NCBI GenBank assembly: GCA_021779135.1
Contig: JAJYBH010000025.1
Coordinates: 1-33,452 of the forward strand
Direction of reading: 5' to 3'
DNA: 33,452 bases
Source of the DNA: Deltaproteobacteria bacterium
Lineage (GTDB): Bacteria; Desulfobacterota; Desulfuromonadia; Geobacterales; Pseudopelobacteraceae
A model generated the notes under the pieces. The model ran no database searches. It was not told where the DNA came from and saw only the letters and a list, made by a program, of their open reading frames with translations. The position numbers and the translations under genes are program-made. Within the stretch, counting starts at the first letter, position 1. Every line of letters begins with the position of its first letter. This document shows, one piece after another, positions 14,794 to 22,958 of the stretch.

Positions 14794-15017
14794 AGTGGGT
14801 ACTTTCGTGAATTACTTGCGGCGTAACCTCGCATTCATGCATAACAGATTGTATGAAGTTTATCAGCTTTGTCAATTTTAAAAGATCTTCATCACACGGC
14901 AAAGTTGCCGGAGGTGGCCCTCTCAGCGCACTCCGCCAATCCTAACTAATCGCTTTACCCCGTAATATAAAATTGATACTGTTTCAATCCCAAGCACTCT
15001 AGATTGGAGATTGCTCC
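14794..15017. promoter_or_regulatory. Divergent promoter region between the FHA and kinase genes
   Basis: 224 bp without an ORF, AT-rich near both ends. A TATAAA (14967-14972) lies about 45 bp before the kinase start. No clear operator or repeat is seen. Its position implies that both arms of the module start here. Confidence 0.4.
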
Positions 15018-15908
15018 ATGACCAACATCGCCTCAATCGACCTCTCACAATACATTGGTGCAAGCATCGGCACCGTTACCCTGGTCAAATTATTGGGCCA
15101 TGGCACCATGGGCGCGGTGTTTATCGGGTATCAGGCTTCTCTCAAACGCCAGGTTGCAGTCAAAATCCTCCCCAAATCACTCGCCGGCAGCACACGGGCC
15201 CAGCAGATGTTTCGCGACGAAGCCGAGACAGTCGGGATACTTACCCACCCCAACATCGTGCCGGTGTACGAGATGGGAGAGACCGGCGATTTCTTTTTTC
15301 AAGTCATGCAACTTGTTGCCGGCCAAGACTTGCGAACAATCATCGTCAAGGCCCGCAAGCATCCGGTTCCGACCAAGCGGATCCTTCCTGTCCCGGAAAC
15401 AATCCAGTATATCGGCCAGATACTCGATGCACTCGGATATGCCCATGAAGAAGGCGTCTTTCATCAAGACATCAAACCGGCAAACATCCTGATCGACGAC
15501 CGTTTCAAGCGTCCCCTGGTGGCGGATTTCGGCATATCCCGAACTGTCTGGGCCGAATACAACTCAACGCATATGGTGGTCGGGACACCCACATACATGT
15601 CGCCAGAACAGGCCGCCGGCGCGGAAGTTGACGGCCGAACCGACATCTACTCCGTCGGCGTCATGCTCATGGAGATGACGGCGGGGTACTTGCCGACGCA
15701 CAAAGAACCACCTGGCGACATGATCAAACGAAAGCGGGCCGAGCCAGGCTCTTTTTTTACCGCCAGGCCATCAGAAATTAATCCCTCGATAAACAGAGAA
15801 CTAGAGGCGATAATCCTCAAGGCAATCGCGGCCGATCCCCAGAACCGTTTTGGCGATTGTCCGCAATTCAAGGCGAGGCTCGATGCTTACGTTCGCACCG
15901 GTGCGTAG
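15018..15908 (+). CDS. Hanks-type serine/threonine protein kinase (PknB-like)
   Basis: 296 aa, a kinase domain with little else and no membrane anchor, so cytosolic. Gly-rich loop LLGHGTMGAVFIG (25-37), Lys49 in VAVK, Glu68 of helix C, catalytic loop HQDIKPANIL (149-158) with D151 and N156, DFG (170-172) and GTPTYMSPEQ (189-198). The usual HRD arginine is glutamine (HQD), so it is a non-RD kinase whose activation may not depend on loop phosphorylation. The start has GGAG eight bases upstream. It is followed after 46 bp by the 722-aa gene, then the phosphatase. Confidence 0.92.
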   Translation: MTNIASIDLSQYIGASIGTVTLVKLLGHGTMGAVFIGYQASLKRQVAVKILPKSLAGSTRAQQMFRDEAETVGILTHPNIVPVYEMGETGDFFFQVMQLVAGQDLRTIIVKARKHPVPTKRILPVPETIQYIGQILDALGYAHEEGVFHQDIKPANILIDDRFKRPLVADFGISRTVWAEYNSTHMVVGTPTYMSPEQAAGAEVDGRTDIYSVGVMLMEMTAGYLPTHKEPPGDMIKRKRAEPGSFFTARPSEINPSINRELEAIILKAIAADPQNRFGDCPQFKARLDAYVRTGA

Positions 15909-15954
15909 GGCATGGCAGTGTGTCTTTGATACGAATACAGGGGCGTGACTTGAT

Positions 15955-18123
15955 ATGGCTGTAACCGCAATCGATCTAAAGCAGGCGTTACAGATTGCCC
16001 GGGGGTTCAACCTGGCGTTCAATAATGCATTCATGTATGGGGGCAGTCACCAGACCACCAAAGACAGCGCTGCATCCTTTTTTCGCGTCTTGCGGCCTAT
16101 GCTCGACATTACCGGCAGTATCACGGTAAGTGTCGAAAGGGGGTCGGTGTTCTTTGAAAATCATTGCGTGGATAAACTGGTGAGCGTTCAGCGTATCAAC
16201 AATCGCTTCAATAAAGCCGGGGTCCAGTCCGTCAGTTTTGACCGGGACGCTTCCCAGGAAAGCATCCAGTCACTGTTTTTCGTAATGGGGTCGCTGTCCG
16301 ATTTCACCAGCGTGGATACCATGCAGGCCTACCTCATCAAGGAGCGTACTCCGGGCGTAAAGCTCAACTATGTCGTATATCAGAAAGTCACCATTGACGA
16401 CGCCGTCGTCAATAAAAGCACACTTTCGGAAACCCGGATGCTGCTCGACACTCGGCATGACCCCGGGACAGGGCCGTATCTTCAGGCCGATCCGGGCGGA
16501 ATCCTCCGGGAATTTTCGGACATGTTGTCCCTGCGCAATCCCGCACCAGAACATGAGGCATCCGCAGCAGGCGCCGCCACTTCTACCGGGTTGACCCAGG
16601 CCGATCATGACAACTTCATATCAACGCAGATACGATCTATCAACAGGCAACTCGCGTCACCCCTGGAAACGGAAGATGATGCCGCTCTCACTCCTGCTGA
16701 AATGCTCGAATCGATCTATAGGCTCAAGGAGAATGTCCTCGAGAATATCAGGATCCAGAAAGAAACCGGCAAGCTGACTTCTACCGGGGATCTTGCCATA
16801 AACGAAATAAATCAGATCAGCTACCAGGTAATCGTGCGGCTGATCAAGGAGGAATACCGAAACGACCGGAAAATTTCCGTCAAGAGACTGGCCCAGATTA
16901 TCCGGCGCATGCTGCCGGACATCAAGGAGCTGAAGTTTCTGCTGCCGCAGCTTAAAGATGGCCTTTTTGCCGAAGGGATGTCGCCTTCCGATTACCTGTC
17001 ACTTGTGAAGGAACTGAACAAGGAGCTTGACAGTGACGGATTGATTCAGATCATGGTTGAGGCCTCCGACCAGATCGGACTCACCTTCAATGAACTGATC
17101 GAGGGGATCAAGGAAGCGCCGGAAGAATCGGCCAAGCTTATCGTGCTGGCCGCGGAAATAAAAAAAGGGGGCGTCAAGACCGATGACCAGCAGATGTCGG
17201 CGGTTTTAAGCGATTATATTGAAAAGGTGAGTCGTACCCTGGCGTTGCAGTCGCCCGAAGCTGCGGCCCCTGGCGGCGGATCGATGCTCAAGGCAGCCGT
17301 CACAAGGATTGAGCGCGAAATTATCGATCGCCTGAAGGCACAGAATGTCGCCTCGAACACGGTCGCTGAAGTTGCGCAAAAGCTGGCCAGCCAGTTCACC
17401 GAAACCATTTCTGTTTTGCGGGGCGACTGGATCAGGACGAACTTCAACAGTTCGAAAAAACCGAATGAAGAAACGGTGCTTTCGATTATTGAGCAGGTGG
17501 CCGAACATGGAGAGGGAAGCGAAGGTGTTACCGAGGAGATCCGGGCAATTCTGGTTTCCTATGGTTACTCTGCCGAAGCCGTCAATGACATTGTTAAAAA
17601 AGCCCAGTTACGTGCCGCATCGGCGATAACCCATGCAATTGAATTCCCCCCGGGCGTATGTGATGCCAAGAACACGAACTTCTTTCTCAATCGCGAAATC
17701 AAGTCTAATTTACGGTATAATACGCCATTTTCAACCATCCTCGTCTCCTACGAGAAGATTGTTGATCTCCGGACATTTACAACAATTGCGGTAACCCCGG
17801 ATATTACTATCCAGCTTACCAACCAGTCTCTCAAGTTATTAAAAGAGCTGCAGAAGAGGGATCTGGATTTGATCGGCATCTATCCGGTAAATAATGTGAA
17901 TATTCCCTTACTGGTATTGCCGATGACCGAACTGACCGGAGCGCTGTACATAAAAAAGAGGATCGACAAGGACTTCCCCTGCCACGAGTTTCAGGTTAAT
18001 GGTCTTACCGTCCACGTTGAACCGAAGGTTACGGTATCCAGCTACAACAAGAAGCTGACGCCTGACAAAGCTTCCTATTTGAGAGCTATTTATCAAAGTC
18101 ATTGTCAGCCGAAACTCCATTAG
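15955..18123 (+). CDS. 722-aa signalling protein with a degenerate GGDEF-like C-terminus
   Basis: The N-terminal about 170 residues are mixed alpha/beta (ALQIARGFNLAFNNAFMYGG, SHQTTKDSAASFF), and the middle (about 225-555) is largely helical with many charged residues. Residues about 575-710 follow the GGDEF fold: 'NTNFFLNREIKSNLRYNTPF', STILVSYEKI, LIGIYPVNNVNIPLLVLP at the active-site hairpin and ALYIKKRIDK after it. The GGDEF motif itself and the metal-binding Asp residues are missing, so it cannot make c-di-GMP and is more likely a binding or docking domain. It lies between kinase and phosphatase with short gaps (46 and 7 bases), so it may be a kinase substrate or scaffold. Confidence 0.7.
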   Translation: MAVTAIDLKQALQIARGFNLAFNNAFMYGGSHQTTKDSAASFFRVLRPMLDITGSITVSVERGSVFFENHCVDKLVSVQRINNRFNKAGVQSVSFDRDASQESIQSLFFVMGSLSDFTSVDTMQAYLIKERTPGVKLNYVVYQKVTIDDAVVNKSTLSETRMLLDTRHDPGTGPYLQADPGGILREFSDMLSLRNPAPEHEASAAGAATSTGLTQADHDNFISTQIRSINRQLASPLETEDDAALTPAEMLESIYRLKENVLENIRIQKETGKLTSTGDLAINEINQISYQVIVRLIKEEYRNDRKISVKRLAQIIRRMLPDIKELKFLLPQLKDGLFAEGMSPSDYLSLVKELNKELDSDGLIQIMVEASDQIGLTFNELIEGIKEAPEESAKLIVLAAEIKKGGVKTDDQQMSAVLSDYIEKVSRTLALQSPEAAAPGGGSMLKAAVTRIEREIIDRLKAQNVASNTVAEVAQKLASQFTETISVLRGDWIRTNFNSSKKPNEETVLSIIEQVAEHGEGSEGVTEEIRAILVSYGYSAEAVNDIVKKAQLRAASAITHAIEFPPGVCDAKNTNFFLNREIKSNLRYNTPFSTILVSYEKIVDLRTFTTIAVTPDITIQLTNQSLKLLKELQKRDLDLIGIYPVNNVNIPLLVLPMTELTGALYIKKRIDKDFPCHEFQVNGLTVHVEPKVTVSSYNKKLTPDKASYLRAIYQSHCQPKLH

Positions 18124-18130
18124 CAGATTC

Positions 18131-18892
18131 ATGATCTCCGCCCACGCCACCCACCCCGGTCTTGTTCGTCAGAATAACGAAGATTGCATCCGTGCGGACG
18201 ACAAGCTTGGCATCTACCTGCTGGCCGACGGTATTGGCGGACATAATGCAGGCGAAGTGGCCAGCGCCCTTGCCGTTGAAACCGTCTTCACTATCGTGCG
18301 TGCAAATATTGCCCATACTGAGGTTGATGGATATTTCGAGCTTATGGTGCATGCCATGCAAACCGCCCATTGGGAGATCAGCAGCAAGGCGCTGACAAGC
18401 GAGTCGTACATGAGGATGGGAACAACACTGGTTGTCGCCATCGTGCGGGAGGACAAGGCATACATCGTCAACGCCGGAGATAGCCGCTGCTATGTGTTTC
18501 AGGGCGGCGCCCATCCCGATCCCGGCTCTCCCCCCGAAAGCGGAGGGATAAGGTTCCGGCGGCTGACCAACGATCACACCGTCGGCGATCAACTTCTGGC
18601 AAGCGGCATATCACTCGGACAGATCCCAAAGAAACAATTTCATACCCTCACCCAGTCAGTCGGGTGCGGCAATCCGCCCTACCCCGATTTCAACACCGTT
18701 GAAATACAGCAGGGAGATCTGCTCCTGATCTGTTCCGACGGGCTGACCGATATGCTGACGGACGCCGAAATAGAAGCCATCCTTGCACAGGGAGACGCCG
18801 GTCTGGATGCACTGGCCGGGGAGCTTATCGATGCCGCCAATGCAAACGGCGGCAGGGATAATATCTCGGTGATACTGGTAAGATCGCCCTGA
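18131..18892 (+). CDS. PP2C-family serine/threonine phosphatase
   Basis: 253 aa with the PPM/PP2C metal-site signatures: RQNNED (13-18), ADGIGGH (32-38), GDSR (116-119), CSDGLTD (201-207, D203) and GGRDNIS (240-246). These residues hold the two or three Mn/Mg ions that activate water for attack on phospho-Ser/Thr. There is no transmembrane part. The gene starts 7 bases after the preceding stop, so it is clearly in one operon with the kinase, the usual eraser/writer pairing. The family, and the role as counterpart of the kinase, are secure; targets are unknown. Confidence 0.93.
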   Translation: MISAHATHPGLVRQNNEDCIRADDKLGIYLLADGIGGHNAGEVASALAVETVFTIVRANIAHTEVDGYFELMVHAMQTAHWEISSKALTSESYMRMGTTLVVAIVREDKAYIVNAGDSRCYVFQGGAHPDPGSPPESGGIRFRRLTNDHTVGDQLLASGISLGQIPKKQFHTLTQSVGCGNPPYPDFNTVEIQQGDLLLICSDGLTDMLTDAEIEAILAQGDAGLDALAGELIDAANANGGRDNISVILVRSP

Positions 18893-18945
18893 ACCGGGAC
18901 AGTGACTCACCGGTATCCAAGCCGGGGGCAGACCGGGAAGCCGGG

Positions 18946-19662
18946 TCACTCGCTTCCGACTGTAGGGATTTCGGCCTTTTCTATGGAAATAAGTTCCAGA
19001 TCGAAAATCAGGGTGCTGCCGGGAGGAATGCGGTTGTACGTGAGGTTTCCGTAGGCCAGGCGGGAGGGGATAACTATCTGCCACCTCGCTCCTGCCTTCA
19101 TCAGCGGCAACACTTCATCCAGGCCGCGGATTCCACCGCTGACAGGCATTAAGGCGGTCTCTCCACCGCGGCCGGAACTGTCGAACTCGGTCCCGTCAAT
19201 AAGTGTCCCGCGATAGTGAACCTTTACAATGTCGCTCTTTTTCGGGCTCGCCCCCATCCCTTCCCGCAACACCTTGTATTGGATACCATCCGCCAGTATT
19301 TTCACTCCGCTATTCTTTCCGTTTGCCGCCAGGAACTCACGTTCTTTTTTCTGGTTCGCGTTCGTTAATTCCCTGATGCGCCGGTCCTGGGCAATCATGC
19401 TCCTCCTTCGCAAATCCAGGAGCGTGCTTTTTATCTCGGCAAGGCTCATTTCAGGTTTATTGCCCGCAAGCGCATCGCGTAGTGCCCGGATGAGGGCCTC
19501 GACATCCAGGTCCAGCGACTGCCTCCTCAGGCTGTCCCCGTACTCGTAACCCATGCTGTAGCCGTCTCTTGTTTTCTGATCAGCAGGGAGAGGTCGATCA
19601 TCAGCCCTGCCGTTCCCGGAAACCATGCCCAAAACAAGGATTATCACTGTTATCTTCTTCAC
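18946..19662 (-). CDS. FKBP-type peptidyl-prolyl cis-trans isomerase, exported
   Basis: 238 aa from GTG 19662, chosen because GGGAGGGG sits just upstream and the signal peptide (KKITVIILVLGMVSGNGRA) then begins correctly. Residues about 30-125 are the helical FKBP_N dimerisation part ('GYSMGYEYGDSLRRQ', DLDVEALIRALRDALAG). Residues about 140-230 are the FKBP domain with VKVHYRGTLIDGTEFDSS, GLDEVLPLMKAGARWQIVIP, AYGN and IPPGSTLIFDLELI. This is the Mip/FkpA layout, a periplasmic or outer-membrane folding helper for Pro-containing exported proteins. It converges with the PP2C gene. The multicopper oxidase unit, which ends just upstream on the same strand, is set off by a terminator. Confidence 0.9.
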   Translation of the reverse strand: MKKITVIILVLGMVSGNGRADDRPLPADQKTRDGYSMGYEYGDSLRRQSLDLDVEALIRALRDALAGNKPEMSLAEIKSTLLDLRRRSMIAQDRRIRELTNANQKKEREFLAANGKNSGVKILADGIQYKVLREGMGASPKKSDIVKVHYRGTLIDGTEFDSSGRGGETALMPVSGGIRGLDEVLPLMKAGARWQIVIPSRLAYGNLTYNRIPPGSTLIFDLELISIEKAEIPTVGSE

Positions 19663-19691
19663 CAGACCCCTCCCGTAATTGCGGCTGTGCG

Positions 19692-19724
19692 TAAAAACGG
19701 GGGCCACTGGAAGAAATGGCCCCC
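19692..19724 (-). terminator. Intrinsic terminator of the multicopper oxidase unit
   Basis: On the minus strand a GGGGGCCA/TGGCCCCC stem (plus 19699-19706 and 19717-19724) with a 10-nt loop is followed by GTTTTTAC. It starts 26 bp beyond the oxidase stop codon. Confidence 0.8.
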
Positions 19725-19749
19725 TCTGTATTTTCAATTTTACGCCATG

Positions 19750-21984
19750 TTAATTTGTCACCTTGTACGGTCGCATCATCTCGTTGTCCTCATGGTCAAT
19801 GATGTGGCAGTGCCACACATAGCCCGGTCCCTTTGTCGGGTCAAAGGGATAGAGGTTTATTCCGGCAAGCGACTTGTTCGTAATCAGTGGTGTGCTGGTC
19901 GGGTTCCAGCGCACGACAATCCTCATGACCTGGCCGGGAAAAGCCTTGGCCGTGTCTTTCCAGCCGATCTCTTCCGGGGCAGGCGGGGCAGCCGCTCCGA
20001 TCAAAAACGGGCTGATAGCCGGGTTGCCACCAATGGCACCGTCAGCATTGGGTGTTTTATAGGGAAGCGGGGGTCCGTATCCCGGGCAGACTTGACCGTA
20101 CTGACAGCCGGTCGGCAAGGGTGCGGGGCCGGTACCGAAAGCCGCGGCCCATGTAGCGGCATATCCGCCGGGAATGTTTGATCCCATGGTGCCGTCGATG
20201 TCGAATGGCCGACGATCCAACACCTGGAATTGTGACAGATGTGTGTGCATCGGGTGGGCGTCCATGGTCAGGTTGATGATTTCCCACACCTCGATTGATC
20301 CCTTACGTGGGAGTTCGCTGATGCCATCTGCCGGAAATTGGTCAACTATGCTTGCTGACTTGAGTCCGTCCCACTTGGTGTTATTGACCAGCACCTCGAC
20401 GGGACCGCCAGGCCCCTGAACTTCCTTGAGGACAAGCTGCCTGATCTTATCGACCTTGACACCCGGAGCCAGGTTGCCTAACCCATCGGTAAGGCGGACA
20501 ACGTGAGACGGACGTCTGCACTGACCGGCAACAGCCGGGTTGCAGCTCATGTCGATCGGCATTACCGACGGATTACTGACCCTGAACTGCATGATATTGG
20601 CCATGGTCGGTTGATCGATACCCGGCACAAGTCCGGACGGGTAGGGAGTCGGTGCGTTGTTGGTGACGGTAATATTCTGTCCGGCCAGACCAGTGAAGTC
20701 TACTATGATGTCGGCTCGCTCACCGGGGGCGATAAACACCGAATTGACCTTTACGGGCGCATCAAGGTAGTTGTCATCAGATCCGATCTGGTAAACCGTG
20801 GCCGCTCCGAAGGAAAGGTTATAGAATCGGGCATTGGAACCGTCCAGAAGGCGCAGCCGGTAGCGCATCGGCTTCACATCCAGATACGGCCATGGCGCGC
20901 CGTTCACAATCGCCACATCGCCGATGAATTCAGGAATCCAGAAGGGGTGGATGTTAGGGTTTGGCACAGGGCCGTTCAGACAGGGGTCGTTTGGGGCGCC
21001 GCTGCCGCACAAGGGATCGCTGCCGTCAGGAAAATAGAGCTGGCCGGTGGTGTCAAACTGGCGATCCTGGATAGCCAACTCAATTTCATTCGGGCCTTTG
21101 GGCAGGTTCTTCGGTTCCTTGGCAGGGTCGCGGATAAAATAGAATGTGGCCAGGCCGCTGTAGACGTTTGTCCGGGTGGCCCCCAGAGCGTGGTCATGGA
21201 ACCAGAGCGTCCCCGGCTCCTGGAAGTTTGGATACAGGTACGCCGCCTTGCCGGGGCCGGTTCTGTAAAGTGAATTGTACGCGGAGCCGGTCTTTCCGTC
21301 AGGGGTAAACCATGCCTCAGGTCCGCCGTCAAACTGGGAAGGCACCTCGGCGCCGTGCAGATGGGGTACGGCTGGGACCGAATTCTGGTACGGCTTGCAG
21401 CACGGATCGCCGGGAGTCTGCGTACAGTCAACCGCCGGCATGCGCATCATGCACATCAGGTTCTCAGGGTCGGCCCAATGGATCGTCTGATCCGCGGTCA
21501 CAAGTCCCTGGACGAGCCCGGTGGTTGCCTGACCGTTGATGTAGATCGGGTCGCCGAACTTGGGCAGCTGGTTTTCATAATTAACCAGCGTCGGGATAAA
21601 TCGCCGGGTCTCAACCGTCACCGCAGGCCAATTGGCGGGACCAAGAACCTTTTTTGTCAGGCTGTCCGATGTTTCGTATGCCCACACTCTTGTCTTGCCG
21701 AAGGTAACGTCTTGGCCGATATCCGGACAAGCGAAAGTGCCCTGCGGCAGCACCTGCTGATCGACCTCTTTCATTTTGACAGTCAGTAACGGATGCCGGA
21801 GCGCATCCACCCTGGGAATCGGCCCTGCCGGACCAAAGACCGGCGCAGGCACGGCAAATTGCGGGATGCATGCGCCCGGGACCGCCACCTGGTTGGGCAC
21901 GAGGGTGCTTGCGCCGACAAACCCTGACCACAGGAGTCCCAAAAATGGTCCGGCGCCTTTTATTAATCCTGATCTTGTAATCAT
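19750..21984 (-). CDS. Exported multicopper oxidase
   Basis: 744 aa from ATG 21984 (AAGGAGG nine bases upstream). A signal sequence covers residues about 1-25. All four copper motifs are present: HLH (208-210), HDH (263-265), HPMHTH (577-582) and the C-terminal HCHIIDHEDNEMM, where C726, H731 and M736 bind the type-1 copper and the HCH histidines help bind the trinuclear site. The large cupredoxin architecture resembles the CotA/bilirubin-oxidase and Geobacter OmpB-like groups, which oxidise metals or phenolics or take part in Fe(III)/Mn metabolism. A Cys-rich insert lies near 178-196. It is in a unit led by a GEMM riboswitch, so it is probably controlled by a cyclic dinucleotide. The substrate is not known. 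Confidence 0.92.
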   Translation of the reverse strand: MITRSGLIKGAGPFLGLLWSGFVGASTLVPNQVAVPGACIPQFAVPAPVFGPAGPIPRVDALRHPLLTVKMKEVDQQVLPQGTFACPDIGQDVTFGKTRVWAYETSDSLTKKVLGPANWPAVTVETRRFIPTLVNYENQLPKFGDPIYINGQATTGLVQGLVTADQTIHWADPENLMCMMRMPAVDCTQTPGDPCCKPYQNSVPAVPHLHGAEVPSQFDGGPEAWFTPDGKTGSAYNSLYRTGPGKAAYLYPNFQEPGTLWFHDHALGATRTNVYSGLATFYFIRDPAKEPKNLPKGPNEIELAIQDRQFDTTGQLYFPDGSDPLCGSGAPNDPCLNGPVPNPNIHPFWIPEFIGDVAIVNGAPWPYLDVKPMRYRLRLLDGSNARFYNLSFGAATVYQIGSDDNYLDAPVKVNSVFIAPGERADIIVDFTGLAGQNITVTNNAPTPYPSGLVPGIDQPTMANIMQFRVSNPSVMPIDMSCNPAVAGQCRRPSHVVRLTDGLGNLAPGVKVDKIRQLVLKEVQGPGGPVEVLVNNTKWDGLKSASIVDQFPADGISELPRKGSIEVWEIINLTMDAHPMHTHLSQFQVLDRRPFDIDGTMGSNIPGGYAATWAAAFGTGPAPLPTGCQYGQVCPGYGPPLPYKTPNADGAIGGNPAISPFLIGAAAPPAPEEIGWKDTAKAFPGQVMRIVVRWNPTSTPLITNKSLAGINLYPFDPTKGPGYVWHCHIIDHEDNEMMRPYKVTN

Positions 21985-22181
21985 ATGGTTCCTCCTTGTT
22001 GAAAACAGCCTTGGCGAAATAACGATCGTCAAAAACTCCCTTTTGCTGATGTCTTTTCATCGGGATTGATATCACCCCCCCTGACCGCTGTGCGTTACTG
22101 GCATCAGGGTGCTTCTGACGCCGGTTACTGCCGGTTTCGGCTTTCAAGCCATATCCGGCGCATCCTTGATTCCAAATCGTA

Positions 22182-22544
22182 TTAATGCTGATTTCCTTCG
22201 ATTTGTTTTTTTAATTCAGCTAGTTGTTTCTTCAGATCCAATAGCTGTCTATGTTGCTTTAATTGCTGCCAGCCTTCGATTTCCTTAATCGCGGCCATCT
22301 GCTGCATAACCGCGCCCGTTTGCCCCAGAATCGTCATCACCAGTTGCTGCTGCCCTGCCGATATCTTCTTGTGGTTGATCAGTGCGTATATATCCGCCGT
22401 TATCCCGGATACCATGCCCAGGTTGTTAACCAACCCTTGATTAATTGTCACGGTTCGGGCCGGGACATCTTGCATCTGAGCCGGTACACAAACAGCCGTC
22501 ATGATACAAGCCGTAATTATTGCGTACATTGCTGCCCGTCGCAT
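22182..22544 (-). CDS. Small exported coiled-coil protein upstream of the oxidase
   Basis: 120 aa from ATG 22544 with GGGAG upstream. A signal peptide (RRAAMYAIITACIMTAVCVP) is followed by a mature part that is helical and Gln-rich, ending in a Lys/Leu/Glu coiled coil (QLLDLKKQLAELKKQIEG). No Cys in the mature part, no known domain. It is the first gene after the GEMM riboswitch and precedes the oxidase by 197 bp on the same strand, so it may assist or anchor the oxidase. The 197-bp gap holds no ORF. Confidence 0.65.
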   Translation of the reverse strand: MRRAAMYAIITACIMTAVCVPAQMQDVPARTVTINQGLVNNLGMVSGITADIYALINHKKISAGQQQLVMTILGQTGAVMQQMAAIKEIEGWQQLKQHRQLLDLKKQLAELKKQIEGNQH

Positions 22545-22616
22545 GGCATATCTCCCTTCCCCGGTCTGCTGTCGCGTCGGACAAAGCTCCGTTTCCACAA
22601 TCAGGTGGCGGTCAGA

Positions 22617-22730
22617 AACAAAAAAAAACCGTGCTGCGCAAAGAATACATCCTTCGGCAACCCGGCTATCTCTATCGTGAGACCCGCAGCATTCCGCCCC
22701 CTTCTCGCAAAGGGTTTGGCTTTATCGATG
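22617..22730 (-). promoter_or_regulatory. GEMM-I (cyclic dinucleotide) riboswitch with terminator
   Basis: The minus-strand leader has the GEMM landmarks: CAAACC, then a CCCTTT-GCGA-GAAGGG hairpin with a GNRA tetraloop, then GCTGCGGGTCTC, then ATAGCCGGGTTGCCG as tetraloop receptor. CATC and GATG at the ends (plus 22727-22730 and 22648-22651) close P1. A TGCTGCG inside the aptamer (plus 22685-22691) can instead pair with CGCAGCA (plus 22632-22638) just before a nine-T run (plus 22620-22628), forming a terminator. Ligand binding should hold the first strand and allow read-through. Class GEMM-I is strong; whether the ligand is c-di-GMP or 3',3'-cGAMP is open. Confidence 0.85.
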
Positions 22731-22756
22731 CTTTATTGGTTTTTTGTAATAATGTG

Positions 22757-22784
22757 AGTGTATCATATCAATCTTACCTGTCAA
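22757..22784 (-). promoter_or_regulatory. Sigma70-type promoter of the GEMM-led unit
   Basis: The minus strand has a consensus TTGACA (plus 22779-22784), a 16-bp spacer and TACACT (plus 22757-22762). The predicted start, near 22750, lies about 20 bases before the aptamer. The rest of the gap up to 22958 shows nothing else recognisable. Confidence 0.6.
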
Positions 22785-22958
22785 GTTGGCGTGTTAGTAA
22801 TTCTGATCATCCGGGCGCGGGATGCATGGGAAGCACGAGGAGAATAAGAATACGGGGGGATTCGAAACGATAACATAGTGGATTTCAGCATGATTTACTT
22901 CAGTCTCGTAACCGGTTTCGACCTTGGTACACAGATCGACAGCGTGCCCTTGGAAAAC

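Noticed and set aside
13738-18892. Type VI secretion regulatory locus
   Set aside because: Kinase, FHA and phosphatase resemble that pathway, but no tss genes occur in the window.
18893-18945. Possible terminator between the converging PP2C and FKBP genes
   Set aside because: GC-rich repeats of the CCGGG type are present but no consistent stem with a T-run could be drawn.
20503-21273. Plus-strand frame opposite the multicopper oxidase
   Set aside because: Antisense shadow, no ribosome site, no recognisable fold.
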